Source: Microbaculum marinisediminis
Lineage (GTDB): Bacteria; Pseudomonadota; Alphaproteobacteria; Rhizobiales; Tepidamorphaceae
Reading direction: 5' to 3'
DNA length: 64,000 bases
Assembly: GCF_025397915.1 (NCBI RefSeq)
Contig: NZ_JALIDZ010000004.1
Location: forward strand, 62,001 to 126,000
In this document: positions 17,701-25,287 of the stretch, piece by piece
Layout of the letters: each line of letters opens with the position of its first letter
Position numbering within the stretch: position 1 is the first letter of the stretch
The notes under the pieces: generated by a model
What the model was told of the DNA's origin: nothing
What the model saw: only the letters and a program-made list of their open reading frames with translations
The model's database searches: none
Program-made: the position numbers and the translations under genes

Positions 17701-19023
17701 TCAGAGTCCGTAGACCTTGTTGGGAAGCCACAGGGCCATTTCCGGGAAAACCATCAGCAGCACCATCGCCAGCACCATGACGATCACGAACGGGATGATC
17801 GATCGGTAGATGTCGCCAAGCGTGACCTCGGGCGGCGCCATCGCGCGCATCAGGAACAGGTTGTAGCCGAAGGGCGGCGTCATGTAGGCGATCTGGCAGG
17901 TGATCGTGTAGAGGACGCCGTACCAGATCAGGTCGAAGCCGAGCGCGCCCACCAGCGGCACGTAAAGCGGCGCGACGATCACCAGCATGGCGGTGTCGTC
18001 GAGGAACATGCCCATGAGAATGAAGGAGATCTGCATCATGATGATGATCTCCCAGGGGCCCAGGCCGAGCTTGTCGATGAACAGGTGCTCGATCGCCTTG
18101 ACCGCGCCGAGGCCGTCGAACACCGCGCCGAAGCACAGCGCGGCGAGGATGATCCACATGAACATGGCGCTGATGCCGAGCGTCTTCTCGACGGTGGTGT
18201 GCAGCACCTTGAAGGTCAGCCGGCCCTTGACCAGCGCGGCGAGCGTGGCGGCGACGGCGCCGACCGCCGAGCTTTCCACGAGGCTGGTGTAGCCCATGAC
18301 GAACAGGCCGGTCATCGAGAGGAAGATCAGGAACGGCAGGATGCCGGCCTGCAGCAACCGCATCTTCTCGCCCCAGCTGACCTGGCGCTCCTCCTTCGGC
18401 AGCACGGGACCCAGTTTGGGCTGCAGCGCGCAGCGGATCAGGATGTAGATGACGAACAGCCCCGCCATCACCAGGCCGGGGACGGCGCCGGCGAGCCAGA
18501 GCTGGCCGATGGGCTGGCGGGCGATCATGCCGTAGAGCACGAGCACGACGCTCGGCGGCACCAGGATGCCCAGTGACGACCCGGCCTGGATCACGCCGGT
18601 CACCATGATCTTGTCGTAGCCGCGCCTGAGCAGCTCGGGCAGGGCGATCGACGCGCCGATGGCCATGCCGGCGACCGACAGGCCGTTCATGGCGGAGACC
18701 ACCACCATCAGGCCGATGGTGCCGACGGCGAGCCCGCCCCGCACGGGCCCGAACCAGACATGGAACATGCGGTAGAGGTCGTCGGCGATGCCCGATTCCG
18801 ACAGCATGTAGCCCATGAAGATGAACATGGGCAGCGTCAGCAGCGGGTACCATTTCATCAGCTTCATGGCCGCCGAGAAGCCGAGCTCGGAGCCGCCGTC
18901 GCCCCACAGGAGCAGGGCCGAGGCGACCGCCACGAAGCCGATCGCGCCGTAGATGCGCTGCCCGGTCAGGAGCAGCAGCATCATCGTCGAGAACATCATG
19001 AGCGCGATCAACTCGTAGCTCAT
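17701..19023 (-). CDS. dctM: TRAP transporter large permease (DctM family)
   Basis: A 440-residue inner-membrane protein with about 12 hydrophobic segments. It starts MSYELIALMMFSTMMLLLLT, and contains the family pattern GMAIGASIALPELLRRGYD near residue 115-135 and TPPFGYNLFLMRAMAPPEV near the C-terminus. It couples sodium flow to uptake of the DctP ligand. ATG 19023 overlaps the dctQ stop as ATGA, so the frame that runs on to 19410 is only overlap with dctQ. dctP starts 154 bases after its stop. Confidence 0.95.
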   Translation of the reverse strand: MSYELIALMMFSTMMLLLLTGQRIYGAIGFVAVASALLLWGDGGSELGFSAAMKLMKWYPLLTLPMFIFMGYMLSESGIADDLYRMFHVWFGPVRGGLAVGTIGLMVVVSAMNGLSVAGMAIGASIALPELLRRGYDKIMVTGVIQAGSSLGILVPPSVVLVLYGMIARQPIGQLWLAGAVPGLVMAGLFVIYILIRCALQPKLGPVLPKEERQVSWGEKMRLLQAGILPFLIFLSMTGLFVMGYTSLVESSAVGAVAATLAALVKGRLTFKVLHTTVEKTLGISAMFMWIILAALCFGAVFDGLGAVKAIEHLFIDKLGLGPWEIIIMMQISFILMGMFLDDTAMLVIVAPLYVPLVGALGFDLIWYGVLYTITCQIAYMTPPFGYNLFLMRAMAPPEVTLGDIYRSIIPFVIVMVLAMVLLMVFPEMALWLPNKVYGL

Positions 19024-19553
19024 GACACGGCCTCCCCGCCGATTTCCTCGATAGGATCGCCGATCGCCTCTGCGAGGTTCTTGAAGAAGGTCGCGACCGC
19101 CTGAAGCAGGGTGAGAAAGATCGCGATGCACATGATGACCTTGATGGGCCACATCTTCGGCGCCCAGGCCGAATAGCTCTCCTCGCCGTAGCGGATGGCG
19201 TATTCGGTGCTGGAGTATCCGCCGGCCAGCAGCAGCACCAGGAAGAAGATCAGGAACAGGATCGTGACGGAATCGACGGCGGCCTTGGTGCGCGGCCGCC
19301 AGCGGCTGTAGAGCAGGTCCATGCGGACATGCGTGCCGGTCTGGAGCGTGTAGCCGCCGCCGAGCATGTAGTAGGCGACCATGACGAACTGGGCCATCTC
19401 CAGCGTCCACAGGGAGGGGAGGAAGAACGCCTTGGAGATCGCGGAATAGAACAGGATGCCGAGCATCCCGAAGATCAGATACATGGCGAACAGGCCGACC
19501 TTCCTGTTCAACGCGTCCACGTACCTGACGTATCGCTTCACGGTCTCAGGCAT
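19020..19553 (-). CDS. dctQ: TRAP transporter small permease (DctQ family)
   Basis: A 177-residue protein with four hydrophobic helices, including KVGLFAMYLIFGMLGILFYS and SVTILFLIFFLVLLLAGGYS. The segment LQTGTHVRMDLLYSRWRPR between helices is the usual DctQ signature (HVRMD). It forms the membrane complex with DctM. ATG 19553 follows AGAAGGA. The spacer upstream (19554-19687) contains a 15-base tandem repeat and separates it from the hydrolase gene. Confidence 0.92.
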   Translation of the reverse strand: MPETVKRYVRYVDALNRKVGLFAMYLIFGMLGILFYSAISKAFFLPSLWTLEMAQFVMVAYYMLGGGYTLQTGTHVRMDLLYSRWRPRTKAAVDSVTILFLIFFLVLLLAGGYSSTEYAIRYGEESYSAWAPKMWPIKVIMCIAIFLTLLQAVATFFKNLAEAIGDPIEEIGGEAVS

Positions 19554-19648
19554 GGATCCTTCTCATCGAGACGGCGCCGCCCCTATTTGTCCCGCGACGC
19601 GGGCGCACCGGTCAACCGGCTTTGCGCGCGCACCCGGAAACGGTTCGG

Positions 19649-19676
19649 CCCGAGGCTGTTCAGCCCGAGGCTGTTC
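19649..19676. repeat. 15-base tandem repeat upstream of dctQ
   Basis: CCCGAGGCTGTTC occurs twice, at 19649-19661 and 19664-19676, with period 15. The array lies between the stop of the amidohydrolase and the dctQ start. It resembles the short arrays near 3.8, 11.2 and 20.6 kb in being GC-rich and strictly intergenic, but the units are different. Confidence 0.65.
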
Positions 19677-19687
19677 GGCCCGTCGCA

Positions 19688-20473
19688 TCATGCAATCGTC
19701 CCCAGAGACACCTTCAACGCCGCCTCCAGCCTGTCCACCCAGGCGCGCTGGGCATCCGGGTCGGCGATCCGGTCGTTGGCGATCTCGATCATTACGCAGG
19801 GCAGGCCGCGCGCCTCGGCGTGGCGGCTCAGCGTGTGGTAGACGCCGTCCCAGGGACCGTAGGGCTCGTTGTCGCCGACCACCAGGTCCGCGTCCGCCCG
19901 CAACGCGGCAAGCAGCGGCTCGGCCAGCCGGCGATCGGCGTCGTAGAGTATGCCGATGTGCCAGGGCCGCGGCTTGCCGCGATAGACGGAGGTGAAGCTG
20001 TGCACGGCGACCACCGCCGTCGTCGCGCCTTCCGCGGCACGGGCCTCCAGCACCGCGTCGATGGCACCGTGATAGGCGTCGTAGATCTCGGCGATCCGGC
20101 GCGCGCGCAGCTCGGCGGCGAGACCGCGATTTCCGGGGATCTCGGTGTCCTCGCTGACCGTCAATGTGGAATCGGCGGCCGTGGGCGGACGGTTGCAGTC
20201 GATCAGCAGCCGCGAGGCGTCGGGATAGAGCAGCGGGCCGCCGAACCGACCGGCAAGGCCGCGCGCCACGGGAAGCGCGCCGGGATCCCAGGCGATATGG
20301 CGCCGCATGTCGGCGGCGTTCAGGCCGAGGTCGCCGAACCCCGGCGGGATCCGGTTGGACGCGTGGTCGCAGACGATGACGAACTCGCCGGCGGTCGGCG
20401 CGCCTTCGCGCCGTATCAGATCTGTGCTGCGCTCAACCGAAACCGGCTCGACCACGCCGTTCATCGCCCCCAT
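19688..20473 (-). CDS. N-formylglutamate amidohydrolase family protein (second copy, outside hut)
   Basis: This 261-residue zinc-hydrolase-like protein matches the N-formylglutamate amidohydrolase fold: FVIVCDHASNRIPPGFG, HIAWDPGALPVARGLA, LLIDCNRPP, and VVAVHSFTSVYRGKPRPW. VGDNEPYGPWDGVYHTL and CVMIEIANDRI complete the family. It differs from the hut-operon deformylase at 28.0 kb. As first gene of the TRAP/ligase cluster, it could hydrolyse a gamma-glutamyl or N-acyl amide intermediate. That role is inferred from context; the fold is directly visible. Confidence 0.85.
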   Translation of the reverse strand: MGAMNGVVEPVSVERSTDLIRREGAPTAGEFVIVCDHASNRIPPGFGDLGLNAADMRRHIAWDPGALPVARGLAGRFGGPLLYPDASRLLIDCNRPPTAADSTLTVSEDTEIPGNRGLAAELRARRIAEIYDAYHGAIDAVLEARAAEGATTAVVAVHSFTSVYRGKPRPWHIGILYDADRRLAEPLLAALRADADLVVGDNEPYGPWDGVYHTLSRHAEARGLPCVMIEIANDRIADPDAQRAWVDRLEAALKVSLGTIA

Positions 20474-20515
20474 TCCGCTCGCGCGGCCCTTCTTCGACGC
20501 CCCATCAACCTCTAT

Positions 20516-20531
20516 AATTCTAGATACAATT
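20516..20531. promoter_or_regulatory. Imperfect palindrome, candidate RpiR operator
   Basis: AATTCTAGATACAATT reads AATTnTAnnTAnAATT on both strands (12 of 16 positions symmetric). It lies between the divergent hydrolase and rpiR-type genes and overlaps the predicted -10 of the minus-strand promoter. A divergent regulator often binds such a site. Binding is inferred. Confidence 0.4.
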
Positions 20532-20547
20532 CACCGATAGATGTCAA
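20517..20547 (-). promoter_or_regulatory. Candidate sigma-70 promoter for the TRAP/ligase cluster
   Basis: On the minus strand a perfect TTGACA (20547-20542) is followed after 19 bases by TAGAAT (20522-20517), about 45 bases upstream of the hydrolase start. The region is conspicuously AT-rich in a GC-rich genome. The 19-base spacing is longer than ideal, which fits a promoter that needs a regulator or another -10 reading nearby. On the plus strand TATAAT occurs at 20513-20518. Confidence 0.45.
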
Positions 20548-20609
20548 ATCTGAAACTGAAATTCCACCGCGCTGGACGCCGCCGCCGCCCCGGGGTAGTG
20601 GTGGGGCCA

Positions 20610-20647
20610 GGGCGCGGGGATGGGGCGCGGGGACGGGGCGCGGGCAC
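20610..20647 (+). repeat. Three 13-base tandem repeats in the rpiR leader
   Basis: Three near-identical units of the form GGGGCGCGGGGAY run head to tail (20610-20621, 20622-20634, 20635-20647), ending 12 bases before the RpiR start codon. They occupy the place where a ribosome binding site is expected, and no clear AGGAG follows. Such an array can change copy number by slippage. Confidence 0.7.
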
Positions 20648-20659
20648 GAGACTTAAGCC

Positions 20660-21514
20660 ATGACGAACGGCGCATTGACCATCGCGGAGCAGGTCCGCGA
20701 GCATCTGCACGAGTTTACCGCGACCGAGCGCAAGGCGGCCCATGTACTGCTGGCCACCTACCCGCTCGCCGGCCTCGAACCGGTCGCCGATTTCGCCGCG
20801 CGCGCCGGCGTCAGCGCGCCGAGCATCCTGCGATTCGTCGCCCGGCTGGGATTCCAGAGCTATCCCGATTTCCAGAAGCGCCTGCGCGAGGAGCTGGAGG
20901 CGCAGCTGAAATCGCCGCTGATGAAGGCGAGCTTCGAACCGGGGGCGCGGTCGGGCGAAAGCCGGCTGTTCGACCGGTTCCGCGCGGCGGTGGAGAACAA
21001 CCTGGCCGAGACCTTCTCGCATGTGCCGCCGGGCGAGTTCGATGCCGTCGTCGCGCTGATGTCGGATCCGAAGCGGCGCATCTACATGATCGGCGGCCGC
21101 TTCACCGATCCGCTGGCCCGCTACCTCGCCTCGCATCTCAGGATCGTGCGCACCCGCGTCATCCATCTCGCCGGCCAGATCGAGAACCTGCGCGACCAGG
21201 TGCTCGACATGCGCAAGAACGACGTGCTTGTCGTCTTCGACATGCGCCGCTACCAGAACGACATCGTGGCACTGGCGCAGCTCGCCGCCGGGCGCGGCGT
21301 CAAGGTGGTGCTGATCACCGACCCGTGGCTGTCGCCGATCTCCCGCGTGGCGACGCACATGCTGTCGGCGCACATCCCGGTGCCGTCGAACTGGGATTCC
21401 AACGTCGCGCCGCTGGCACTTGTCGAGGCGCTGCTGGCCGCCGTCACCGAGCGGCTGTGGTCGAGCGCCAAGACGCGCATCGGCGAGATCGAGAAGCTCA
21501 GGCCGGGCCCCTGA
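20660..21514 (+). CDS. MurR/RpiR-family transcriptional regulator
   Basis: A 284-residue regulator. An N-terminal helix-turn-helix domain (about 1-80) contains FAARAGVSAPSILRFVARLGFQ, the RpiR recognition helix. A SIS domain (about 125-275) follows with IYMIGGRFTDPLARYLASHL and VLVVFDMRRYQNDIVALAQ, the place where phosphosugars or other ligands bind. It is divergent from the TRAP/ligase cluster across a 186-base AT-rich region, so local control of that cluster is likely. ATG 20660 has a weak ribosome binding site and follows a tandem repeat. Confidence 0.9.
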   Translation: MTNGALTIAEQVREHLHEFTATERKAAHVLLATYPLAGLEPVADFAARAGVSAPSILRFVARLGFQSYPDFQKRLREELEAQLKSPLMKASFEPGARSGESRLFDRFRAAVENNLAETFSHVPPGEFDAVVALMSDPKRRIYMIGGRFTDPLARYLASHLRIVRTRVIHLAGQIENLRDQVLDMRKNDVLVVFDMRRYQNDIVALAQLAAGRGVKVVLITDPWLSPISRVATHMLSAHIPVPSNWDSNVAPLALVEALLAAVTERLWSSAKTRIGEIEKLRPGP

Positions 21515-21548
21515 CCGCCGGCCGCGGATCTCGCCCCGGCGGCGCCCG

Positions 21549-22844
21549 TCACTGCTGGCCGACGAGCCGTTGCAGCTCCTGCTTCACCAGGCGCGGAATG
21601 AAGATGTAGCTGTCGTCCCACAGGCCGCTCTTGACGAGCCCGTCGAAGATGTCCCGGGACAGGATGACCGGCAGGTAGGCGGGATAGGCCTGGGACAGGA
21701 GCTGGTGCTCCGTCTCCAGATCGGAGATGTCGTAGCCGATGGTCAGCGCCTCCTCGCTGGTCGGGCTGTAGCCGAGCAGCGACAGCCGGCGATAGAACTC
21801 GCGGCCATATTTCTCGACGCCTCTGTCGGACGACCGGAACAGAATGCGCCGCCCGGCGGCGATCGCGACGATGGCCTGTATCGTCGTTTCCGTCGGGTCC
21901 AGAATGGTCATGTTCTCGTATTTGTCGGCGATCGTCCGCAGGCTGACCTCGTCGATATCGGTCGCGATCCGGCCGGTCTCGCCCTCCGTGATGAAGTTGC
22001 TCCTCTGTTCCTTGTCGCCGACGATGATGATCCGTTTCGCCTTCCAGGCCCTCTCCTTCTCGAACTCGCGGATCCGGCGTACGGCGACGTCGACGCGGTG
22101 CGGGGCGATGTCGAAATCGAGCGGCCCGGGCAGGAACAGGTGCTCGTCGCGGACGGGGAAGAGCACATATTCGCCGGCGTCCTCGGCGTTGACCTGCCCC
22201 AGCGCGCGGACGAAGCCCTCGTCGCCCTCGCCCGCGGCGAACCGGGCCCAGAGTTTCGTGTATGGCTGCTGCCTCGACGAAATCGTCAGTCCGATCGTCG
22301 GGTCGTCCGCGACGAGACTGCGCGCGATGTGGTCGCCTTCGCCGACGAACAGCAGGGAGAAGCCGGGCGCGAAACGGAACAGGCCGGTGCCGTCCTCGAT
22401 CGCCCTGGCCAGCTTCTCCTGCGCGCTGGCGACCAGATCCTTCCAGTTGTTCTTGTGGACGCGCTTCCACACCTGGCGGATGCCGACGACGCCGAACGCG
22501 TAAACGATGATGTTCGGCACATGGTACATCAGATGCTGCTGACCGACGGGTTTGCCGACGAGGCCCCAGACGTAGTCGAGCGCTTTCGACAGGCGTTCGG
22601 GCAAGAGGAAGAACCCCGGCAGCCATTCGATCAGCTTTTCGCCGACCTCAGGAAAGATCACCAGCACCGACGCGAAGAACAGGGAAATCGCCGCAGCCAC
22701 CTTCAGCATGAACCTGCTGAACGAGGACAGCTCCTCGAAGGTGTGGTCGAGAAAGGGATCAACCAGGCCGGCTTCTATCTTTTCGTTGTTGTTCAGCGCC
22801 GTTGCCACATCGATCAATGCGGCCTTCGTCAGAGTATTGTCCAT
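21549..22844 (-). CDS. Membrane-anchored protein of unknown function
   Basis: I do not recognise this 431-residue protein. It has a helical N-terminus, a clear transmembrane helix around residues 45-66 (KVAAAISLFFASVLVIF), a second hydrophobic segment near 105-122 (NIIVYAFGVVGIRQVW), and a soluble domain of about 300 residues. That domain contains KRIIIVGDKEQRSNFITEG, AIVAIAAGRRILFRSS and TIGYDISDLETEHQLLSQA. Its first codons are AT-richer than those of its neighbours. It lies between the RpiR gene and hutC without an operon partner, so context gives no function. ATG 22844 is the only good start. Confidence 0.75.
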   Translation of the reverse strand: MDNTLTKAALIDVATALNNNEKIEAGLVDPFLDHTFEELSSFSRFMLKVAAAISLFFASVLVIFPEVGEKLIEWLPGFFLLPERLSKALDYVWGLVGKPVGQQHLMYHVPNIIVYAFGVVGIRQVWKRVHKNNWKDLVASAQEKLARAIEDGTGLFRFAPGFSLLFVGEGDHIARSLVADDPTIGLTISSRQQPYTKLWARFAAGEGDEGFVRALGQVNAEDAGEYVLFPVRDEHLFLPGPLDFDIAPHRVDVAVRRIREFEKERAWKAKRIIIVGDKEQRSNFITEGETGRIATDIDEVSLRTIADKYENMTILDPTETTIQAIVAIAAGRRILFRSSDRGVEKYGREFYRRLSLLGYSPTSEEALTIGYDISDLETEHQLLSQAYPAYLPVILSRDIFDGLVKSGLWDDSYIFIPRLVKQELQRLVGQQ

Positions 22845-23065
22845 GGCTGCTCTTACAGGTCACAGATGAATACCGGTCGTAGTGCGCAGCGGAATAGCCG
22901 GGAGCGCGGCGACATCTCCGGTCCGGACGCCCCCTTGCTTCCGGCTACCCGCCGAAGATTGCAGCCTTCATGGATTTCCGGCAAGGCCGGGGTGCGCGGG
23001 GATGCGTCAGGATGCGTCGGGGAGGAACGGGCCGACCGCGGGCACAGGGGCCCGGCCCGCGCGGG

Positions 23066-23806
23066 TCAGCCCTGCGGCGAGAACCGGCTGACGAGCTGGC
23101 GCGCGGCGCCGGGGCTGAGCAGCTCGACCCAGGTGATCGGCGTGCGGTCGGCCCAGGTGCGGCGTTCGACGAGCAGACAGGCGTCGCGGTCGCCGATGTC
23201 CAGCAGCCCGGCGGTCGCGTCGTCCGCGTTGACCGCCCGGATCAGATGTTCCGCGTCGGTCCACGGAACGTTGTCGAGCAGCCAGCGTCCCGGCGGCGTC
23301 TTGGCGAAGTCGACGCCGGCGACATCCGGCGCGACGTCGAGATTGATCAGGCGACGCTCGATCTGGACCGGCACGCCGTCGGCAAAATGGCGCCCGACGA
23401 TCTCGATCACCGGCGTTCCCGGCGCGACGTGGAAGAGGCCGGCGACCGCGTCGTCGGCGGGACGGCGACGGCACTCGAGAAGCTCGAAGCGGTAGGCCCG
23501 GCCGGCACGGGCGACTTCGGCGCCGATGTCCCAGATCTCCATCACCGCGCGCTCCGGCGGCCGCTCGGCGACGAAGGAGCCGACGCGGCGGCGGCGCACA
23601 ATCAGGCCGTCGTCGACGAGCGCCGAGAGCGCCTTGTTGACGGTCATGCGCGAAGCGCCGAACAGGTCCATCAGCTCGTGCTCGGAGGGGATGCGCGCGC
23701 CCGGCGCCCACTCGCCGCGCAGGATCGGCCGGGCGACCGCGCGGCGGATCTGCTGGTAGACGGCGCCGGCGCCATCGAGCACCGGTGGGGTGAGGTGCGC
23801 GGTCAT
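23066..23806 (-). CDS. hutC: Histidine utilisation repressor (GntR/HutC family)
   Basis: A 246-residue GntR regulator. The winged helix at about 15-85 contains WAPGARIPSEHELMDLFGAS and RMTVNKALSALVDDGLIVRR. The C-terminal UTRA ligand domain has ERRLINLDVAPDVAGVDF, typical of HutC, whose inducer is urocanate. ATG 23806 overlaps the hutF stop by four bases; the frame running on to 24430 is a hutF shadow. It probably represses both hut transcription units from a site at 25251-25260. Confidence 0.9.
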   Translation of the reverse strand: MTAHLTPPVLDGAGAVYQQIRRAVARPILRGEWAPGARIPSEHELMDLFGASRMTVNKALSALVDDGLIVRRRRVGSFVAERPPERAVMEIWDIGAEVARAGRAYRFELLECRRRPADDAVAGLFHVAPGTPVIEIVGRHFADGVPVQIERRLINLDVAPDVAGVDFAKTPPGRWLLDNVPWTDAEHLIRAVNADDATAGLLDIGDRDACLLVERRTWADRTPITWVELLSPGAARQLVSRFSPQG

Positions 23807-25188
23807 GCCGCGAGCGCGCGCATGGTGCGGGCGAAGCGCGTAGCGATCGCGTCGCGCCCGACATGGCTGCCGTCGCGCACGACGTGGCGGCCCGCGGCCC
23901 AGACATCGGCGACGCAGGCGTTGTCGCCGGCGAAGATCCAGCCGTCGAGCCAGGTGTCGCCGCGCGCCGCGACGAGAGCGGAATGGTCCGGCGTCAGGCG
24001 GACGATGTCGGCGACATCGCCCACCGCCAGCGCGCCCGCCGTGCTCCCGTCCGTGGTCCCGAGCGTGCTTCGGCCAAGGGCCTGGACGCCGCCGGCGACC
24101 GCGCGCGCGAAGACCTGCCGCCCGGTCGATCCGGTGTCCGTCGCCAGCCGGTTGCGGCCCTCGTCGCGCAGGCGCTGGCCGTACTCGAGCATGCTGAGTT
24201 CCTCGGGCACGGAGATGCGGACATTCGAATCCGAGCCGACGCCGAAGCGGCCACCGGCCCGCAGGTAGGCGACGCCGGGAAAGATGCCGTCGCCGAGATT
24301 GGCTTCCGTAACCGGGCACAGGCCGGCCACGGCGCCGCTGGCGGCGAGCGCCGCCGTCTCCGCATCGCTCATGTGCGTCGCGTGGATCAGGCACCAGCGC
24401 TCGTCGACGCGGTGATGATCGAACAGCCACTCGACCGGTCGCCGGCCGGACCAGGCGAGACAGTCCTGCACCTCCTTGCGCTGCTCGGCGACATGGATGT
24501 GGATCGGCCCGTCCGCGCCCGCGACGATGCGGTCCAGCGCGTCCGGCGTCACCGCGCGCAGCGAATGCGGCGCGACGCCGACCACCGCGCCGGGCAGATC
24601 GCGGACGATCTCGCGGCTGCGGGCAACGAGGCTCTCGAAACGGTCGACAGCGTTGGCGAACCGGCGCTGGCCATCGCCGGCGGGCGCGCCGCCGAAACCG
24701 CCGGCCTCGTAGAGCACAGGAAGCAGGGTCAGGCCGATGCCGGTCGCCGAGGCCGCCGAAGCGATACGCCCAGCCATCTCGGCGATGTCGTCATAGGGAC
24801 GCCCGTCCGGGGCGTGGTGCAGGTAGTGGAACTCGCCGACGGCGGTGAAGCCGGCCTCCAGCATCTCGGCATAGAGCTCGGCGGCGATCGCCTCGACATC
24901 GTCCGGCGTCAGCCGGGCGAGGAAGCCGTACATCGTCTCGCGCCAGGTCCAGAAGCTGTCGTCGCCGGGGCCGCGCCGCTCGGTGAGGCCGGCCATGCCG
25001 CGCTGGAAGGCGTGACTGTGCAGGTTGCTCAGGCCCGGCACCGCGGCGCCGGAAAACCCAACCGCGGCGCCGCGCGCGGCACCCGCCGTCACCGCGACGA
25101 TACGGCCGCCGGATATCTCGATCGCCACGGCATCGGCCCAACCGGCGGGCAACAACGCCTGCTCGAACCACAATCGGGTCGTGTCCAT
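23803..25188 (-). CDS. hutF: Formimidoylglutamate deiminase
   Basis: A 461-residue zinc amidohydrolase that converts N-formimidoyl-glutamate to N-formylglutamate and ammonia, the fourth step of the five-step histidine pathway. NLHSHAFQRGMAGLTERRG (metal HxH and the FQR block), HIHVAEQRKEVQDCLAW, LIHATHMSDAE and FGVGSDSNVRIS are all present. ATG 25188 is preferred; a very long open frame to 26481 runs antisense through hutI. It is co-transcribed with hutC and divergent from hutI. Confidence 0.93.
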   Translation of the reverse strand: MDTTRLWFEQALLPAGWADAVAIEISGGRIVAVTAGAARGAAVGFSGAAVPGLSNLHSHAFQRGMAGLTERRGPGDDSFWTWRETMYGFLARLTPDDVEAIAAELYAEMLEAGFTAVGEFHYLHHAPDGRPYDDIAEMAGRIASAASATGIGLTLLPVLYEAGGFGGAPAGDGQRRFANAVDRFESLVARSREIVRDLPGAVVGVAPHSLRAVTPDALDRIVAGADGPIHIHVAEQRKEVQDCLAWSGRRPVEWLFDHHRVDERWCLIHATHMSDAETAALAASGAVAGLCPVTEANLGDGIFPGVAYLRAGGRFGVGSDSNVRISVPEELSMLEYGQRLRDEGRNRLATDTGSTGRQVFARAVAGGVQALGRSTLGTTDGSTAGALAVGDVADIVRLTPDHSALVAARGDTWLDGWIFAGDNACVADVWAAGRHVVRDGSHVGRDAIATRFARTMRALAA

Positions 25189-25250
25189 CTGTTCGCGGCC
25201 GTGTGCTGTCGCTCGCTGTTCCCTGTAGACATACCCCTGCGTCGTCGATA

Positions 25251-25260
25251 TGTATATACA
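25251..25260. promoter_or_regulatory. Palindromic candidate HutC operator
   Basis: TGTATATACA is a perfect palindrome in the 99-base spacer between the divergent hutF and hutI starts. HutC proteins of other bacteria bind TGTA-n2-TACA-like palindromes (TTGTATATACA-type), which supports this site as the shared hut operator. The operator call is inference; the palindrome is directly visible. Confidence 0.6.
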
Positions 25261-25287
25261 AAATCGCCATGAGGGAGGCGAAGCGCG

